A DNA stretch of 10,162 nt, taken from positions 1 through 10,162 of the forward strand of contig DAIDAH010000095.1 of NCBI GenBank assembly GCA_027310735.1, in the 5' to 3' direction. Source of the DNA: Methylotenera sp. Lineage in GTDB: Bacteria; Pseudomonadota; Gammaproteobacteria; Burkholderiales; Methylophilaceae. Made by a program: the position numbers and the translations under genes. Each line of letters starts with the position of its first letter. Position 1 is the stretch's first letter. Below are positions 7,767 to 10,162 of this stretch, in pieces. The notes below the pieces were generated by a model that ran no database searches, was not told the origin of the DNA, and saw only the letters and a program-made list of their open reading frames with translations.

Positions 7767-8552
7767 ATGGATATATTTAACTCTGAGTGGCTAATAAGCA
7801 TGCTGACCAAGTCCAGCAAAACACCGCAAGGCCGCATGCTCAGCTTATTTGACGTATTAAATGATTGGTTAAAAGCACCAAAAATCGGCGCACTAGATAC
7901 CGACACAAGAACCTCATCGAACATCACCGCCAACCAGCTACTCGTTACATTCATTACAGCGCAAGCCAAAGCATGCGGTGCAGAAAACCCAGCGATGCTG
8001 GCCGAACACATTGTATTAATTGCGCGCAGTGCAGCACAGCAAGTCATAAACCAGCCTGAAAGTAACGACCTGATGCATGCAAAAAAAGTAGCAAATGCGC
8101 TTATTCTGGCACAAACCCAGAAAAACTGGCTCAGTTCAGCGCTTAGCACCCTAAATGCAAACCCAACAAACACCTTTATGTACGGCATAGTGGCAAGCTT
8201 ATTTTTAACCGTCATTTCTGCCAGCATTTTTCTGCCAGAACTGATACAAAAAAACCATATAGCAAAAACAGCAACTCAAACAGCCACTATAATTGCCAGC
8301 TCAAATGAAGTGAACAACAGCTTAACTGCACATGATGCAGCAAAGATGTACACAAAATATGAACAAATGCGAAATGGCACTTGCCAATTCCCTGAGGCGC
8401 TACAAATTCCCGACAAAGACAAGACTATTTATTTGGAGAATGTAGTTGGTGGCAAGCTTCCCAACAATCTTGATGACTTAGCAATTGCCACCACTTATCT
8501 GGAAAAGGTACGCTGCAACTTTACGCCCATGCTTATGGCAAACTCTAAATAA
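7767..8552 (+). CDS. Membrane protein with a TetR C-terminal-like domain but no HTH
   Basis: No named function is known to me. The 261-residue protein has three parts. Residues 1 to about 118 resemble the C-terminal domain of the TetR regulator encoded at 8617-9177. Residues 20-38 align without gaps to TetR 76-94, sharing P20, L27, F28, W34 and P38. Residues 63-113 align without gaps to TetR 130-180, sharing I63, A67, G71, L78, A79, L84, A89, Q91, A105, K106, K107, A109, L112 and I113. Then comes one transmembrane helix at about 137-156 and a C-terminal region (157-261) with two cysteines, C206 and C250, probably periplasmic. A DNA-binding domain is absent, not overlooked: an in-frame TAA at 7731-7733 leaves no room upstream of the ATG. 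The gene starts 23 bases after hemJ, probably in the same operon, with a weak ribosome binding site. A membrane sensor or a partner of the TetR protein is inference. Confidence 0.75.
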   Translation: MDIFNSEWLISMLTKSSKTPQGRMLSLFDVLNDWLKAPKIGALDTDTRTSSNITANQLLVTFITAQAKACGAENPAMLAEHIVLIARSAAQQVINQPESNDLMHAKKVANALILAQTQKNWLSSALSTLNANPTNTFMYGIVASLFLTVISASIFLPELIQKNHIAKTATQTATIIASSNEVNNSLTAHDAAKMYTKYEQMRNGTCQFPEALQIPDKDKTIYLENVVGGKLPNNLDDLAIATTYLEKVRCNFTPMLMANSK

Positions 8553-8580
8553 ACGCTCACAACAATTACGATAATAATGA

Positions 8581-8610
8581 TTGCAAAATTGATATACAGA
8601 TTAGTATAAT
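8581..8610 (+). promoter_or_regulatory. tetR promoter, TTGCAA-N18-TATAAT, possibly leaderless
   Basis: The -35 candidate is TTGCAA (8581-8586), followed by an 18-base spacer and a perfect -10 TATAAT (8605-8610). The tetR ATG begins only 7 bases after the -10, so the expected transcription start falls on or next to the start codon. No Shine-Dalgarno sequence could then be present, and none is seen. Confidence 0.6.
8593..8608. promoter_or_regulatory. Candidate TetR operator TATAC-N6-GTATA
   Basis: A 5-bp inverted repeat, TATAC (8593-8597) and GTATA (8604-8608), separated by six bases, overlaps the tetR -10 element. Position and symmetry fit autorepression by the product of the adjacent tetR. 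The arms are short and AT-rich, so chance is not excluded. Confidence 0.45.
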
Positions 8611-8616
8611 AAAACC

Positions 8617-9177
8617 ATGTCTACGCTACGCGAAAAAATACTAACGACCGCTACCAATTTATTCCAAACACAGGGGATAAACTCTACTGGTGTTGACACA
8701 ATTGTTGCAGTTGCCGGCACCACTAAAATGACGCTATACAAACACTTCCATAGCAAGGAAGAGTTAATTCTTGAAGTCCTCAAGCAAAGCCACCAAGATT
8801 TTCAAAGCTGGCTGAGCGAGAAACTCACCTCTACAAAAAAACCTAGCGACAAGTTACAAAAACTCTTCGTTTTCATTGAGGAGTGGGTAACGTCACCAGA
8901 CTTTATTGGCATGGGCTTCATCAAAGCATCCGCCGAGTTTCCTAACGAAGCAAGCCCGGTACATCAATTATCATCAGAACAATCACGCCAATTCAGACAG
9001 TATATTTCAAGTTTAGCTAGCGAAGCAGGCATCAAAGATGCCAACGGCTTAGCCCTGCAACTCTCTTTATTGTTTGAAGGCGCAGTGCAAGCAGAACAAA
9101 TGAAGCGCGGTTCAGGCGCAATTAAATATGCAAAAAAAGCTGCCAAAATTTTAATTGATGGGGCACTAACTCCTTAA
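8617..9177 (+). CDS. TetR/AcrR-family transcriptional regulator
   Basis: A 186-residue one-component regulator, normal for the family, which usually acts as a dimeric repressor released by a small ligand. The N-terminal DNA-binding domain covers about 1-50: REKILTTATNLFQTQG, then the helix-turn-helix region TGVDTIVAVAGTTKMTLYKHF with the typical LYKHFHSKEEL end. The C-terminal domain (about 55-186) would bind the ligand and form the dimer. Its segments 76-94 and 130-180 are mirrored in the membrane protein encoded just upstream, which suggests a partial duplication. The ligand cannot be told from sequence. Likely targets are its own promoter (palindrome at 8593-8608) and perhaps neighbouring genes. 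ATG at 8617 gives the standard family N-terminus. The gene ends inside an inverted repeat. Confidence 0.93.
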   Translation: MSTLREKILTTATNLFQTQGINSTGVDTIVAVAGTTKMTLYKHFHSKEELILEVLKQSHQDFQSWLSEKLTSTKKPSDKLQKLFVFIEEWVTSPDFIGMGFIKASAEFPNEASPVHQLSSEQSRQFRQYISSLASEAGIKDANGLALQLSLLFEGAVQAEQMKRGSGAIKYAKKAAKILIDGALTP

Positions 9178-9193
9178 TTCAAAATTGAATTAA
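9174..9193. repeat. Perfect AT-rich inverted repeat over the tetR stop codon
   Basis: Arms TTAATTCAA (9174-9182) and TTGAATTAA (9185-9193) are exact reverse complements around AA, and the left arm contains the tetR TAA. As RNA the stem is weak (mostly A-U) and is not followed by a U-tract, so it is at best a poor terminator. As DNA it could be a binding site. Confidence 0.4.
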
Positions 9194-9195
9194 AC

Positions 9196-9225
9196 TTGCC
9201 TGCATACAGGCATACCTACGATAAT
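9196..9225 (+). promoter_or_regulatory. Possible promoter of the PfkB-family kinase gene
   Basis: TTGCCT (9196-9201) and GATAAT (9220-9225) are separated by 18 bases, giving four of six and five of six matches to the sigma-70 consensus. The predicted leader is about 20-25 bases. The ATG at 9255 has no visible Shine-Dalgarno sequence. Confidence 0.35.
9197..9212. repeat. Inverted repeat TGCCTG-CATA-CAGGCA upstream of the kinase gene
   Basis: A perfect 6-bp inverted repeat around a 4-base centre, directly after the AT-rich palindrome. It is GC-richer and could fold as a small hairpin, but no T-run follows, so a classical intrinsic terminator is not supported. It overlaps the possible -35 and spacer of the kinase promoter, which would suit an operator. 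Confidence 0.4.
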
Positions 9226-9254
9226 AGACATTTTAATAGTCCATTTTCATTTCC

Positions 9255-10162
9255 ATGCATACACTTATCTGCGGCTCTCTCGCTTTCGACACCATCATGG
9301 TGTTTCAAGACCAATTCAAAAATCATATTTTGCCAGACAAAATTCATGCGTTAAGCGTAGCTTTTTATGTCCCAGAAATGCGTCGTGAATTTGGCGGCAC
9401 TGCTGGCAACATTGCCTACAATCTACAACTGCTTGAAGGCGACCCGTTAATCATGGCTACAGTGGGCGAAGATTTTGCCACTTACACACAATGGCTAGAG
9501 CGCAACAAACTCAATACTACGCACATTAAAACCATCCCGAACAGCTTTACTGCACAGGCATTTATTACCACCGATACCGATGATAATCAGATCACTGCAT
9601 TTCACCCTGGCGCAATGATTGAATCACATCAGAACAGCGTAAAAGATGCAAAAGATGTGACACTAGCAATCATTGCACCCGATGGTCGAGATGGTATGTT
9701 TCAACATGCACGTGAGTGTTTTGAAGCTGGCATTCCATTTTTGTTTGACCCAGGTCAAGGCTTACCTATGTTTAATGGCGAAGAGCTTCTACAGTTCATT
9801 GAAATGGCTGATTATCTGGCAGTAAACGACTATGAATCACAAGTCATTCAAGATAAAACTGGCTTATCTCTGGAACAACTTGCACTCAAGGTTAAGGCTC
9901 TCATCGTGACACTTGGCGGAGCCGGTTCACAGATCTACGCCGACGGGCAATGCTTTGACATTCCGTGCGTCAAAGCAGAAAAAATAGTCGACCCAACAGG
10001 CTGTGGTGATGCTTATAGAGCTGGCTTGATGTACGGTATGGCAAGAGGTTGGGATTGGCCAACTTGTGGAAGATTGGCTTCAACAATGGGCGCCATTAAA
10101 ATTGAAAGCCGTGGCGGACAAAACCATACGCCAACACGTGCAGAAATTGAAGCCATTTACAC
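9255..10162 (+). CDS. PfkB-family carbohydrate kinase, adenosine-kinase-like, 3' end missing
   Basis: Ribokinase-fold (PfkB) kinase that phosphorylates a sugar or nucleoside with ATP in the cytoplasm. The frame runs open from ATG to the window edge, 302 codons; family members are about 310 residues, so only a short tail should be missing. It starts MHTLICGSLAFDTIM, the usual first strand. Signature 1 is EFGGTAGNIAYNL (46-57), with G47, G48, G51 and N52 in the substrate site. Signature 2 is DPTGCGDAYRAG (246-257), with the GxGD anion hole and catalytic D252; Cys replaces the more usual Ala in GAGD. The ATP-side segment VTLGGAGS is at 218-225. Betaproteobacterial relatives are often annotated as adenosine kinase, but substrate cannot be settled from sequence. 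The upstream tetR ends 77 bases before it, and the gap holds two inverted repeats and a possible promoter. Confidence 0.9.
   Translation, partial: MHTLICGSLAFDTIMVFQDQFKNHILPDKIHALSVAFYVPEMRREFGGTAGNIAYNLQLLEGDPLIMATVGEDFATYTQWLERNKLNTTHIKTIPNSFTAQAFITTDTDDNQITAFHPGAMIESHQNSVKDAKDVTLAIIAPDGRDGMFQHARECFEAGIPFLFDPGQGLPMFNGEELLQFIEMADYLAVNDYESQVIQDKTGLSLEQLALKVKALIVTLGGAGSQIYADGQCFDIPCVKAEKIVDPTGCGDAYRAGLMYGMARGWDWPTCGRLASTMGAIKIESRGGQNHTPTRAEIEAIY

Noticed and set aside
7730..8227. 165-codon minus-strand frame opposite the TetR-like membrane protein
   Set aside because: The plus-strand frame shows clear similarity to the adjacent TetR protein and a membrane helix. The antisense product shows no family and lacks a promoter or ribosome site.
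7767..8552. The TetR-like membrane gene as a frameshifted or decayed tetR
   Set aside because: Only 23 bases separate it from hemJ, so there is no HTH remnant, and the frame is open for 261 codons with an orderly membrane helix and tail. It looks like a settled gene, although origin by partial duplication is likely.

Overview
The window reads as ordinary chromosome of a Gram-negative betaproteobacterium. Family resemblance and moderately AT-rich coding suggest Nitrosomonadales, most likely a Methylophilaceae methylotroph (Methylotenera/Methylobacillus type). The pointers are a PhoB/PhoR pair close to the proteobacterial type, a DUF3683-containing FAD/Fe-S fusion enzyme of a kind I associate with Betaproteobacteria, and a proteobacterial HemJ. 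This placement comes from recognition, not from a search. I see no mobile elements, tRNA, rRNA or CRISPR. No gap exceeds 300 bases; the longest is the 189-base divergent region at 6629-6817.

Layout. (1) Bases 1-2707, plus strand: the 3' part of phoB, then phoR, then a small lipoprotein gene of unknown function 8 bases behind phoR. This looks like one phosphate-sensing operon with an uncharacterised envelope passenger. (2) Bases 2735-6628, minus strand and convergent with the previous group: a single 1297-residue flavin/iron-sulfur dehydrogenase joining GlcD-like and GlcF-like halves behind an N-terminal DUF3683 region. (3) Bases 6629-6817: a divergent control region with an extended -10 promoter for the dehydrogenase and a perfect 10-bp inverted repeat. 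(4) Bases 6818-8552, plus strand: a membrane-anchored TlpA-type thioredoxin, hemJ (overlapping it by one base) and an unusual membrane protein. (5) Bases 8617-9177: a TetR-family regulator whose promoter overlaps a palindrome and sits so close to the ATG that the mRNA may be leaderless. (6) Bases 9255 to the window end: a PfkB-family (adenosine-kinase-like) sugar/nucleoside kinase, cut at its 3' end.

The most interesting item is the gene at 7767-8552. Its first ~115 residues align, almost without gaps over two blocks, with the C-terminal (ligand-binding and dimerising) domain of the TetR regulator encoded just downstream. It has no helix-turn-helix and continues into one transmembrane helix and a small, probably periplasmic, domain with two cysteines. 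It therefore looks like a TetR regulator that lost its DNA-binding domain and became membrane-tethered, next to an intact relative. A membrane sensor or sequestering partner for the neighbouring TetR is a reasonable but untested idea.
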